Origin: Flavobacterium psychrophilum
Lineage (GTDB): Bacteria > Bacteroidota > Bacteroidia > Flavobacteriales > Flavobacteriaceae
DNA: 18,227 bases
Direction: 5' to 3'
Assembly: GCA_945861915.1 (NCBI GenBank)
Contig: CAMAWK010000021.1
Coordinates: 1-18,227 of the forward strand
A model generated the notes under the pieces. The model searched no databases, had not been told where the DNA came from, and saw only the letters and a program-made list of their open reading frames with translations. The position numbers and the translations under genes were made by a program. Numbering within the stretch: position 1 is the stretch's first letter; each line of letters opens with the position of its first letter. This document shows, piece after piece, positions 7,526-13,547 of this stretch.

Positions 7526-8167
7526 ATGATTTTATCCTTAGAATACCTCATTCGCGAGCCAAAAATAAAAGCCGAAAAAAATCCAGTTTTGTTATTATTG
7601 CACGGTTATGGCAGCAATGAAGACGATTTATTTTCATTTTCTTCTGAACTTCCAGATCATTACTATATTATTTCGGCACGAGCTCCTTTTGATTTACAAT
7701 ATAAAAGCTATGCTTGGTACGCCATCAACTTTGATGCCGATGAAAACAAATTTTCAGATCACAATCAAGCCAAAGCATCACGTGATTTAATTGCTAATTT
7801 TATTGATGAATTGGTTGCCAATTTCCCGATTGATTCTAACAAAGTAACTTTGGTTGGATTTAGCCAAGGTGCTATTTTGAGTTATGCTGTAGCCCTTTCC
7901 TATCCTGAAAAAATGGAGCGAGTGGTAGCAATGAGTGGCTATTTGAATACCGAAATTTTAAAAGACGATTATCTGAAAAATTCGTTTTCAAAACTTGATA
8001 TTTTCAGTTCACACGGTACAGTCGATCAAGTTATTCCAGTAGAATGGGCGCGAAAAGCAAAACCTTTTTTAGATAATTTAGGAGTTAAAACCACTTACAA
8101 AGAATATCCAATCGGACACGGAATTTCTCCACAGAATTTTTATGATTTCAAGAATTGGCTGGATTGA
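7526..8167 (+). CDS. Alpha/beta-hydrolase, phospholipase/carboxylesterase family
   Basis: This is a cytosolic serine esterase of the YpfH/carboxylesterase-thioesterase family, which hydrolyses short-chain esters or thioesters; the substrate is not known. The complete triad is visible. The nucleophile Ser113 is in GFSQG (111-115), Asp167 follows HGTVD in the segment 163-171, and His198 lies in PIGHGIS (195-201). The oxyanion loop LLLHGYGSNEDDL is at 23-35 and ARAPF at 51-55. The frame is open upstream to an ATG at 7433 that would overlap the previous gene by 89 bases. I reject that start because the added residues are not hydrolase-like, while the ATG at 7526 gives the normal 213-residue length and sits four bases after the previous stop. 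Confidence 0.88.
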   Translation: MILSLEYLIREPKIKAEKNPVLLLLHGYGSNEDDLFSFSSELPDHYYIISARAPFDLQYKSYAWYAINFDADENKFSDHNQAKASRDLIANFIDELVANFPIDSNKVTLVGFSQGAILSYAVALSYPEKMERVVAMSGYLNTEILKDDYLKNSFSKLDIFSSHGTVDQVIPVEWARKAKPFLDNLGVKTTYKEYPIGHGISPQNFYDFKNWLD

Positions 8168-8195
8168 AAGGTAGAAGGTAGCTGAAATCAGAATA

Positions 8196-8696
8196 CTACT
8201 TCTGGTACAATAACGACTGAATTATTTCAAACGAAACGGTTTCATCTTCATTGATAAAATACTTCAACAAGACTTCGCCCCAATATTCTCCGTCGCTATA
8301 ATCGGCTATTATCCAACGATGATTTATCAGCTTTACTTTATTGATAATAAACTTACTAGGACCAATTTGGTCTTGACCTGTATATGGATTTCCTTTTGGA
8401 TTTGAATTTAAATCCAATAAACTTTCGGTCACAAAAGGAATCAATTTTTCGACTTTAATGGTTTTTGTAGCACTATCAGGATTGAAATAATTTTGAGCAT
8501 TTTCATTATTTTCTAAACTAAAATATGTGGCTTCCGCTAATTTAGTGTTAGCTATTTCAGATTTAGTTTTCATTTTCTTTTCAGTTTTTGCTAACTTTTC
8601 TTTTTCAAAATCCAGTTGTTTACTCAAATAAGCATAAGTAAAAACGTTAAACAATAATCCTAAAATAAATAGATACAGAAATAGGGATTTTTTCAT
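8196..8696 (-). CDS. Small membrane-anchored protein of unknown function
   Basis: I do not recognise this 166-residue protein. One hydrophobic helix at about 4-23 (LFLYLFILGLLFNVFTYAYL) anchors it or acts as an uncleaved signal. It is followed by a highly charged, probably coiled-coil stretch rich in Lys and Glu (about 25-57). The rest is a compact domain (about 58-164) ending in NHRWIIADYSDGEYWGEVLLKYF (125-147) and a beta-rich tail, which looks like a small nuclear-transport-factor-type or similar alpha+beta fold, but that is a guess. It starts 13 bases after the upstream metallo-hydrolase gene and is probably cotranscribed with it. It is convergent with the esterase gene across a gap of 28 bases, where no terminator is obvious. 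Confidence 0.7.
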   Translation of the reverse strand: MKKSLFLYLFILGLLFNVFTYAYLSKQLDFEKEKLAKTEKKMKTKSEIANTKLAEATYFSLENNENAQNYFNPDSATKTIKVEKLIPFVTESLLDLNSNPKGNPYTGQDQIGPSKFIINKVKLINHRWIIADYSDGEYWGEVLLKYFINEDETVSFEIIQSLLYQK

Positions 8697-8709
8697 TTTT
8701 TATTGAATT

Positions 8710-9474
8710 TTATAGTGTGATTTGCAAGTTGTCGTACCCTAAAAAAACGTTTTCAGGAAGCTTTTGTTGTACTTCTTCATGAAAACCTAGAATATGACTA
8801 ATATGAGTGAGATAGGCCTTTTTGGGTTTCACTAATTGAATAAAATCTAAGGCTTCTTTTAAATTAAAATGCGAATGATGCGACTCTTCTCTTAATGCAT
8901 TTACGACCAAAACGTTTAGGTTTTTCAACTTTTCTATTTCGCTTTCTTCAATCGTTTTTACATCAGTCAAATAAGCAAAATCGTCAATTCGATACCCAAA
9001 AACTTGCAACTCTCCGTGCATTACATTGATGGGAATTGCTGTTTTATTTCCAATAGAAAAAGGCTGATTATTAATCACTTCAAACGTTTCTACAGAGGGC
9101 GAACCAGGATATCGATTGATGGTTTCAAAAACATAATCGAACCGTTTTTTTAAATTCAAAATCACTCGTTGATGGGCAAAAATAGGAATAGCACCTTGCC
9201 GAAAATTAAACGGACGAATATCATCAAATCCAGCGGTATGATCGGCGTGTTCGTGTGTGAATAAAATACCATCCAATTTTTGGCAATTGGAAGTCAGCAT
9301 TTGTTGTCTAAAATCGGGTCCGCAATCAATAACAAACGAATAATTTTCCCAATGAATCCATATCGAAACACGCAGTCTCTTGTCTTTAGAATCAGAACTT
9401 AAACAAACAGGATGATTGCTCCCAATAATTGGAATTCCTTGAGAGGTACCTGTTCCCAAAAAGTATAAATTCAT
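8710..9474 (-). CDS. Metallo-beta-lactamase-fold hydrolase, PhnP-like
   Basis: This is a binuclear metal hydrolase of the RNase Z/PhnP branch; PhnP itself is a phosphoribosyl cyclic phosphodiesterase. All metal ligands are present. The signature THEHADH is at 73-79 (His74, His76, Asp78, His79), with His153 in NVMHGE, Asp171 in YLTDVK and a late His224 in LTHISH. The N-terminus LGTGTSQGIPIIGS (6-19) is the usual strand-turn of the family, and HPVCLSSDSKDKRLR replaces the zinc-binding CxCxxC insertion of E. coli PhnP with a single Cys24. The length of 254 is typical. No phosphonate (phn) genes are nearby, so a C-P lyase role is unlikely; a phosphodiesterase role on another cyclic phosphate or nucleotide is possible. 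It is the first gene of a two-gene minus-strand unit. Confidence 0.85.
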   Translation of the reverse strand: MNLYFLGTGTSQGIPIIGSNHPVCLSSDSKDKRLRVSIWIHWENYSFVIDCGPDFRQQMLTSNCQKLDGILFTHEHADHTAGFDDIRPFNFRQGAIPIFAHQRVILNLKKRFDYVFETINRYPGSPSVETFEVINNQPFSIGNKTAIPINVMHGELQVFGYRIDDFAYLTDVKTIEESEIEKLKNLNVLVVNALREESHHSHFNLKEALDFIQLVKPKKAYLTHISHILGFHEEVQQKLPENVFLGYDNLQITL

Positions 9475-9499
9475 AAAAAGAAACGTATAAAATATTTAA

Positions 9500-9507
9500 C
9501 AAAAATA
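9500..9507 (-). promoter_or_regulatory. Promoter -7 motif for the PhnP-like gene
   Basis: The minus strand reads TATTTTTG, matching TAnnTTTG, 26 bases upstream of the start codon at 9474. The transcript would begin near 9493, giving a short leader. No -33 TTG is evident. Confidence 0.4.
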
Positions 9508-9543
9508 GGATTAATTCCCTTTCGTTTAAAACCTTTTATTAAT

Positions 9544-9551
9544 TAACTTTG
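9544..9551 (+). promoter_or_regulatory. Promoter -7 motif deciding the start of the 9580 gene
   Basis: TAACTTTG matches TAnnTTTG. With a transcript start near 9557, the in-frame GTG at 9553 would lie at or before the first transcribed base. This supports the ATG at 9580 as the true start codon. Confidence 0.5.
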
Positions 9552-9579
9552 TGTGCGAATTTCACCCAATGCCACATTT

Positions 9580-11040
9580 ATGGAGACAGAAATAAAACTC
9601 AAAGGAGACAAAGTTATTGCTCAAATCCCTTCTATCAAAGACAAAGCGCTTCGTATCAACTTGAACGAAAACATTTATGGCACCTTTGCCGAAATTGGCG
9701 CGGGACAAGAAACAGTTCGTCATTTTTTTAGAGCTGGTGGGTCTTCAGGAACTATTGCGAAAGCAACTTCCGCTTATGACAAAGATTTTAGCGATGTAAT
9801 TTATGGCATCGAGGCAGATGGTCGTTATGTGACCGAAAGCAGACTAAAAAAAATGCTGTCGCACGAAGTCAATCTAATCGAAAAACGATTGAGTCGTGCC
9901 AAACATCCAAATAAAATGTTCTTTAGTTATGCCAATACGGTGGCTACCATTGACTTTGCCAAACAATTTAAAGGACACGGATGGGTGGGAATTCGTTTTC
10001 AAATTGAACCTAATGAGGATTATAATGACATTATTCTCCATATTCGTTTTAAAGAAACCGATGTCCGTTTGCAACAAGAAACATTGGGAATTTTGGGAGT
10101 CAATTTAATTTATAGTGCCTATTATAAATACGAAGATCCTAAAAAATTACTGCGCTATTTGTATGACCATCTCGACAAAGACCAGTTAGAAATTGACACC
10201 ATTAATTTCTCAGGCCCTTGTTTTAAAGAAGTCGACAACCGTTTGATGAGTTTGCAGTTGGTTAAAAACGGCATGACCGATGCAGTAATTTTTGACCCAA
10301 AAGCCAAAAACGTATTACCCGCAGCTATTTTATACAAAAAAAACATTCTTACGCTCAGAGGAAGTTTCCGTCCTGTGACCAAAGTAAACATGGACATGTA
10401 CAAGGAATCTCTCAAAATGTTTTTGCAAGAAAACAAAGTAGATGAAGCCAATACCTTGGTTATTTTTGAAATTACACTCTCCAATTTGCGTTCCGATGGC
10501 GAAATTGACGAACGAGATTTCATGGACAGAGCCGAATTGCTTTGTTCCTTGGGACAAACGGTGATGATTTCTAATTTTCAAGAATATTATAAAGTAGTTG
10601 AATATTTCTCTAATTATACCAAAGCCCGAATGGGATTAGTTATGGGAGTTAATAATTTGGTTGATATTTTTGACGAGAAATACTATCGCCATTTAAGTGG
10701 TGGAATTCTAGAGGCCTTCGGGAAATTATTTTACCGAGATATGAAAGTCTACTTGTATCCAATGATTGACGAAAATGGCGATATTCTAAATTCTGAAAAT
10801 TTGAAAGTACATCCAAGAACCAAAGAACTCTATAAATTCTTTAAATTCAACGGAAAAGTAGTCGATATTACCGACTATAACCCAGAGAATCTCAAAGTCT
10901 TTTCACGCGAAGTACTTAAAATGATTGGTACGAACCTACCTGGTTGGGAAACTATGCTACCCACGGGAGTTGCTGAAATCATTAAGAAAAAATCGCTTTT
11001 TGGATATAAAGCCGATTCAAAATTAGAAAAAAGTAGTTAG
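9580..11040 (+). CDS. Large conserved protein of unknown function (486 residues)
   Basis: I cannot assign a function. The protein is soluble: no signal peptide, no membrane helices, and a mixed alpha/beta composition. The N-terminal part has a strand-rich opening (METEIKLKGDKVIAQIPSIK), FAEIGAGQETVRHFF (36-50) and a Gly/Ser-rich GGSSGTIAKATSAYD (53-67) that could bind a ligand or phosphate. Later blocks include GWVGIRFQIEPNEDYNDI (134-151), NTLVIFEITLSNLRSDG (291-307), a GILEAFGKLF segment (375-384) and LPGWETMLPTGVAEII (453-468). An in-frame GTG nine codons upstream (9553) is less likely because it lies at the predicted promoter. It forms a single-gene unit, divergent from the PhnP-like gene. 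Nothing in it resembles a TonB-dependent receptor barrel or a nucleotidyltransferase HxGH motif, should a search return such labels. Confidence 0.75.
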   Translation: METEIKLKGDKVIAQIPSIKDKALRINLNENIYGTFAEIGAGQETVRHFFRAGGSSGTIAKATSAYDKDFSDVIYGIEADGRYVTESRLKKMLSHEVNLIEKRLSRAKHPNKMFFSYANTVATIDFAKQFKGHGWVGIRFQIEPNEDYNDIILHIRFKETDVRLQQETLGILGVNLIYSAYYKYEDPKKLLRYLYDHLDKDQLEIDTINFSGPCFKEVDNRLMSLQLVKNGMTDAVIFDPKAKNVLPAAILYKKNILTLRGSFRPVTKVNMDMYKESLKMFLQENKVDEANTLVIFEITLSNLRSDGEIDERDFMDRAELLCSLGQTVMISNFQEYYKVVEYFSNYTKARMGLVMGVNNLVDIFDEKYYRHLSGGILEAFGKLFYRDMKVYLYPMIDENGDILNSENLKVHPRTKELYKFFKFNGKVVDITDYNPENLKVFSREVLKMIGTNLPGWETMLPTGVAEIIKKKSLFGYKADSKLEKSS

Positions 11041-11186
11041 GAGGAATATTTTAATAGATAAGGTATGTTGTTTTTTTAGAGAAAGTGATTCGCAAATCGA
11101 AGTGTTCTTGAAAAACAAACGTGTTCTTTGAAGTCTCATATCAATACAAAAGTTGCAAAAATCGCGTAGCGAAACGTTATATTAAA

Positions 11187-11221
11187 AAAAACGCAAAAAA
11201 ATAATTTATCCTGGCGTTTTT
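11187..11221. terminator. Possible weak bidirectional terminator between convergent genes
   Basis: AAAAACGC (11187-11194) and GCGTTTTT (11214-11221) form an 8-bp stem around a 19-base loop, with As on one side and Ts on the other. It lies in the 201-base gap between the convergent 9580 gene and bcp. The stem is AT-rich and the loop large, so the call is weak. Nothing else in the gap is recognisable apart from two GTGTTCTT copies near 11102 and 11121. Confidence 0.35.
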
Positions 11222-11241
11222 ATTATTATTTGAACTTGTTA

Positions 11242-11694
11242 TTACTTCAAAATCTGTGCTGCGTGTTCTTTGGTTTTTACATCCGAAATTACCTCATCAA
11301 TGATTCCGTTTTCGTCAATAATAAAGGTAGTTCTGTGAATGCCATCATATTCTTTTCCCATAAATTTTTTAGGACCCCAAATACCAAAGGCGTTACAAAC
11401 CGATTTATCTTCGTCAGCCAAAAGCGGAAAAGGAAAATTAAATTTCTCTTTGAATTTTAGTTGTGCTTTTGCCGCATCGGCACTCACACCCAAAATAGCA
11501 TAATTATGAGCTTGAAAACGTTCAAAATTATCTCTTAAGTCACAGGCTTCGGCGGTACAACCTGGAGTGTTCGCTTTTGGATAAAAGAAAACTACTAATT
11601 TTTTACCGTTATAATCTGCTAATTCATGACGATTTCCGTCTTGGTCTAATCCTGAGAAACTAGGTGCTTTGTCGCCTTTTTTTAATGTAGTCAT
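11242..11694 (-). CDS. bcp: Thiol peroxidase, Bcp/PrxQ peroxiredoxin
   Basis: The enzyme reduces hydrogen peroxide and organic hydroperoxides with thioredoxin as electron donor, in the cytosol. The 150 residues show the peroxiredoxin active site FYPKANTPGCTAEACDLRD (37-55). Cys46 is the peroxidatic residue, with the usual preceding Thr43 and Pro44. Cys51, five residues later, is the resolving cysteine typical of the CxxxxC subgroup of PrxQ, giving an intramolecular disulfide. A third Cys (VCNAFG, near 99) is outside the catalytic pair. GIHRTTFIIDENG (118-130) carries the conserved C-terminal arginine. The length is normal. It is divergent from the DNA-repair gene nth, 67 bases away, and both protect against oxidative damage. 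Confidence 0.95.
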   Translation of the reverse strand: MTTLKKGDKAPSFSGLDQDGNRHELADYNGKKLVVFFYPKANTPGCTAEACDLRDNFERFQAHNYAILGVSADAAKAQLKFKEKFNFPFPLLADEDKSVCNAFGIWGPKKFMGKEYDGIHRTTFIIDENGIIDEVISDVKTKEHAAQILK

Positions 11695-11700
11695 AATTTG

Positions 11701-11732
11701 AGTTTATAAGTTTAGGAGTTTAAAAGTTTAGT
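11701..11732. repeat. 8-bp tandem repeat (AGTTTANN x 4) in the bcp leader
   Basis: Four AGTTTA copies start at 11701, 11709, 11717 and 11725, exactly eight bases apart; the last two bases of each unit vary (TA, GG, AA, GT). The repeat lies between the bcp start codon and its predicted promoter, so it would be in the bcp untranslated leader. Confidence 0.6.
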
Positions 11733-11746
11733 TCCTATCTTGTAAT

Positions 11747-11754
11747 CAAAAATA
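11747..11754 (-). promoter_or_regulatory. Promoter -7 motif for bcp
   Basis: The minus strand reads TATTTTTG, matching TAnnTTTG, 53 bases upstream of the bcp start codon. The leader would contain the 8-bp tandem repeat. The 67-base intergenic gap must also hold the nth promoter; TATCTTGT at 11736-11743 is only a partial match for it. Confidence 0.4.
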
Positions 11755-11761
11755 AGACAAA

Positions 11762-12421
11762 ATGACCAAATCAGAACGTGTAACGTTTGTTATAAATACG
11801 TTAAAAGAATTATATCCCGAAATTCCAATTCCTCTAGATCACAAAGACCCGTATACTTTGCTAATTGCTGTTTTATTATCGGCTCAATGTACCGATGTTC
11901 GAGTAAATCAAATTACCCCCTTGCTTTTTGCTAAGGCCGATAATCCGTATGATATGATAAAAATGTCGGTGGAAGAAATTAGAGAAATCATTCGTCCATG
12001 TGGCTTATCGCCCATGAAATCAAAAGGAATTCATGGCTTGTCCCATATTTTAATTGACAAACACGATGGAAAAGTACCTCAAAACTTTGAAAGTTTAGAA
12101 GAATTACCAGCTGTGGGTCATAAAACGGCGAGTGTGGTTATGTCTCAGGCATTTGGCGTTCCTGCTTTTCCTGTGGATACGCATATTCATAGATTACTAT
12201 TTCGTTGGAATTTAACAAACGGAAAGAATGTAGTTCAAACAGAAAAAGATGCTAAACGTATTTTTCCAGAATCGATTTGGAATGATTTACACTTACAAAT
12301 CATTTGGTACGGACGCGAATATTCTCCCGCAAGAGGTTGGGATTTAGAGAAAGATATCATAACTAAAACCATCGGAAGAAAATCAGTTTTGGATGAGTAC
12401 TATAAAAAGACGTCCCGATAA
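11762..12421 (+). CDS. nth: Endonuclease III-family DNA glycosylase lacking the 4Fe-4S cluster
   Basis: The enzyme removes oxidised pyrimidines from DNA and cleaves the strand by its lyase activity. The helix-hairpin-helix motif LEELPAVGHKTASVVMSQAFG (112-132) supplies catalytic Lys121, and FPVDTHIHRL (136-145) supplies catalytic Asp139. LLSAQCTD (38-45) is the family's substrate-pocket motif. The protein has 219 residues, near the normal length. It differs from E. coli Nth at the C-terminus: the four-cysteine cluster motif that normally follows the GR-x-C-x-A-R element is absent. The segment here is WYGREYSPARGWDLEKD (182-198), and the only cysteines in the whole protein are Cys43 and Cys80. 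The last five codons and the stop lie inside the terminator palindrome. Confidence 0.93.
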   Translation: MTKSERVTFVINTLKELYPEIPIPLDHKDPYTLLIAVLLSAQCTDVRVNQITPLLFAKADNPYDMIKMSVEEIREIIRPCGLSPMKSKGIHGLSHILIDKHDGKVPQNFESLEELPAVGHKTASVVMSQAFGVPAFPVDTHIHRLLFRWNLTNGKNVVQTEKDAKRIFPESIWNDLHLQIIWYGREYSPARGWDLEKDIITKTIGRKSVLDEYYKKTSR

Positions 12422-12439
12422 TTATCGGGACGTCTTTTT
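12404..12439. terminator. 36-bp perfect palindrome: shared bidirectional terminator
   Basis: AAAAAGACGTCCCGATAA followed immediately by its exact complement makes a 36-base perfect palindrome. Its core is GACGTCCCGATAATTATCGG plus six complementary bases, and T-runs lie at the 3' end of either strand. It contains the last five codons and stop of nth, and its right end overlaps the stop codon of the 47-residue gene on the opposite strand. It is therefore positioned to end both convergent transcripts. Confidence 0.9.
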
Positions 12440-12581
12440 AATTAGCTATAATTTCGAAACTCATACTGTTACTTTTTAGAATGCTTAACGCTTTGGAGTA
12501 ACTTAGTAAAAAAGAAACTACTTCTTTTTTTGGTTTCATGGAATTGGTAACTAAAGATTTCTTAGAGTAAATTTTCGCCAT
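12438..12581 (-). CDS. Small basic protein of unknown function (47 residues)
   Basis: This short reading frame starts with ATG at 12581 and ends with TAA at 12440-12438. The product begins MAKIYSKKSLVTNSMKPKKE and continues with a predicted amphipathic helix VVSFLLSYSKALSILK (21-36), ending in SFEIIAN. It is basic at the N-terminus and has no cysteines. I believe similar small proteins with a PKKE...FLLxYSKAL core occur in other Flavobacteriaceae, but this is from memory and needs a search. It lies 55 bases after the sigma-factor gene on the same strand, probably in the same transcript, and its stop overlaps the shared terminator, which supports a real transcribed gene. Function is unknown; a link to the sigma factor is only positional. 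Confidence 0.6.
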   Translation of the reverse strand: MAKIYSKKSLVTNSMKPKKEVVSFLLSYSKALSILKSNSMSFEIIAN

Positions 12582-12636
12582 AATTTATAATAAAGGGTTA
12601 GTTTATTATAGTAACGCTACAATTTACGATTTAGTA

Positions 12637-13221
12637 TCAATTCGTTAAAATTACTTGATGTTTATCAATAATTTTTCGCATGTTCATCAAAGCATATCGC
12701 ATTCTTCCTAAAGCAGTATTGATGCTAACGCCTGTAATTTCTGAAATTTCTTTAAAACTCATATCTTGATACATACGCATAACCAACACTTCTTTTTGAT
12801 CTTCTGGTAATTCTTGTATCAGTTTTTTTAAATCCGTCTCTACTTGTTCATTGATGATTTTATTCTCAATCGTCAAAGAATCGTCAGACATGATTGAAAA
12901 AATAGAAAACTCCTCTGTTTCTCTAAACATGGGCATTTTTTTATTTTTTCTAAAATGATCGATAACCAGATTATGAGCAATTCGCATCACCCAAGGCAAG
13001 AATTTACCTTCTTCGTTGTACGAATTTGATTTTAAAGTTTTAATAACCTTAATAAAAGTGTCTTGAAAAATATCATTCGAAATATCTTTATCAGAGATTT
13101 TTGAATAGATAAAACCGAAAATTTTTGATTGGTGTCTATTGATTAAAATAGTTAAAGCGTTTTCATCACCATTAACGTAATTGTTTACCAATAAGGAATC
13201 TGAAAGTTGTACAGTAGCCAT
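12637..13221 (-). CDS. RNA polymerase ECF-type sigma factor
   Basis: This is a sigma-70 family regulator with regions 2 and 4 only, which directs RNA polymerase to alternative promoters. Region 2 covers about 10-95 and includes DIFQDTFIKVIK (50-61) and the WVMRIAHNLVIDHFRK stretch (77-92). A linker follows at 96-130. Region 4 (138-178) has LPEDQKEVLVMRMYQDMSF and the helix-turn-helix EISEITGVSINTALGRMRYAL. I placed the start at 13221, giving 194 residues beginning MATVQLSDSLL; a start 12 codons further upstream adds residues that do not look like sigma. No anti-sigma factor or TonB-system gene is adjacent, so this is not a typical FecI-type unit. The next gene downstream is the 47-residue small protein. 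Confidence 0.92.
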   Translation of the reverse strand: MATVQLSDSLLVNNYVNGDENALTILINRHQSKIFGFIYSKISDKDISNDIFQDTFIKVIKTLKSNSYNEEGKFLPWVMRIAHNLVIDHFRKNKKMPMFRETEEFSIFSIMSDDSLTIENKIINEQVETDLKKLIQELPEDQKEVLVMRMYQDMSFKEISEITGVSINTALGRMRYALMNMRKIIDKHQVILTN

Positions 13222-13317
13222 AGTTATACTTTTAGTTTTAATAAAAATTTGGAGCAATTTCTCTAAAAAGTAATTCTATGTAATAGGCTTCTGTTTTTTT
13301 GAGGTTGATTTATTTTT

Positions 13318-13325
13318 CAAATGTA
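13318..13325 (-). promoter_or_regulatory. Promoter -7 motif for the sigma-factor gene
   Basis: The minus strand reads TACATTTG, matching TAnnTTTG. A TTG lies 21 bases upstream (plus-strand 13347-13349). The leader would be about 90 bases long, which leaves room for regulation. Confidence 0.45.
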
Positions 13326-13489
13326 AGACTATTTTATTTTAATAAACAAGTAAAAAGCAATAAAAATTCATAAAATCAGTTAGGAAGCCTTAAAAATAGT
13401 CGCTTTTTTAAATTTATTTTAACATTTCAACTTAATAAAACAGTATGTTTTGTTTCGTTTTAATTATAAATTATTTGTCAAAACAACCT

Positions 13490-13497
13490 TATATTTG
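13490..13497 (+). promoter_or_regulatory. Promoter -7 motif for the GH3 gene
   Basis: TATATTTG matches TAnnTTTG, 51 bases before the start codon at 13548. The expected transcript start is near 13504. No TTG is seen at standard spacing. Confidence 0.45.
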
Positions 13498-13547
13498 CCT
13501 TTAGTACCATTTATTCGGCTGTCTTTTTAATAGAAATAATATTCCCA

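Noticed and set aside
7778..7785. TCACGTGA, the core of the parS consensus
   Set aside because: Only the central eight bases match; the flanking bases expected in TGTTTCACGTGAAACA are mostly wrong, it is single, and it lies inside the esterase coding sequence.
9553..9579. GTG start nine codons before the chosen start of the 486-residue protein
   Set aside because: It lies at the predicted transcript start, directly after the TAACTTTG motif; the ATG at 9580 begins the clearly structured sequence.
13222..13257. Longer start for the sigma factor (12 extra residues)
   Set aside because: The added residues (MLQIFIKTKSIT) do not resemble sigma region 2, and the internal ATG starts the typical sequence MATVQLSDSLL.
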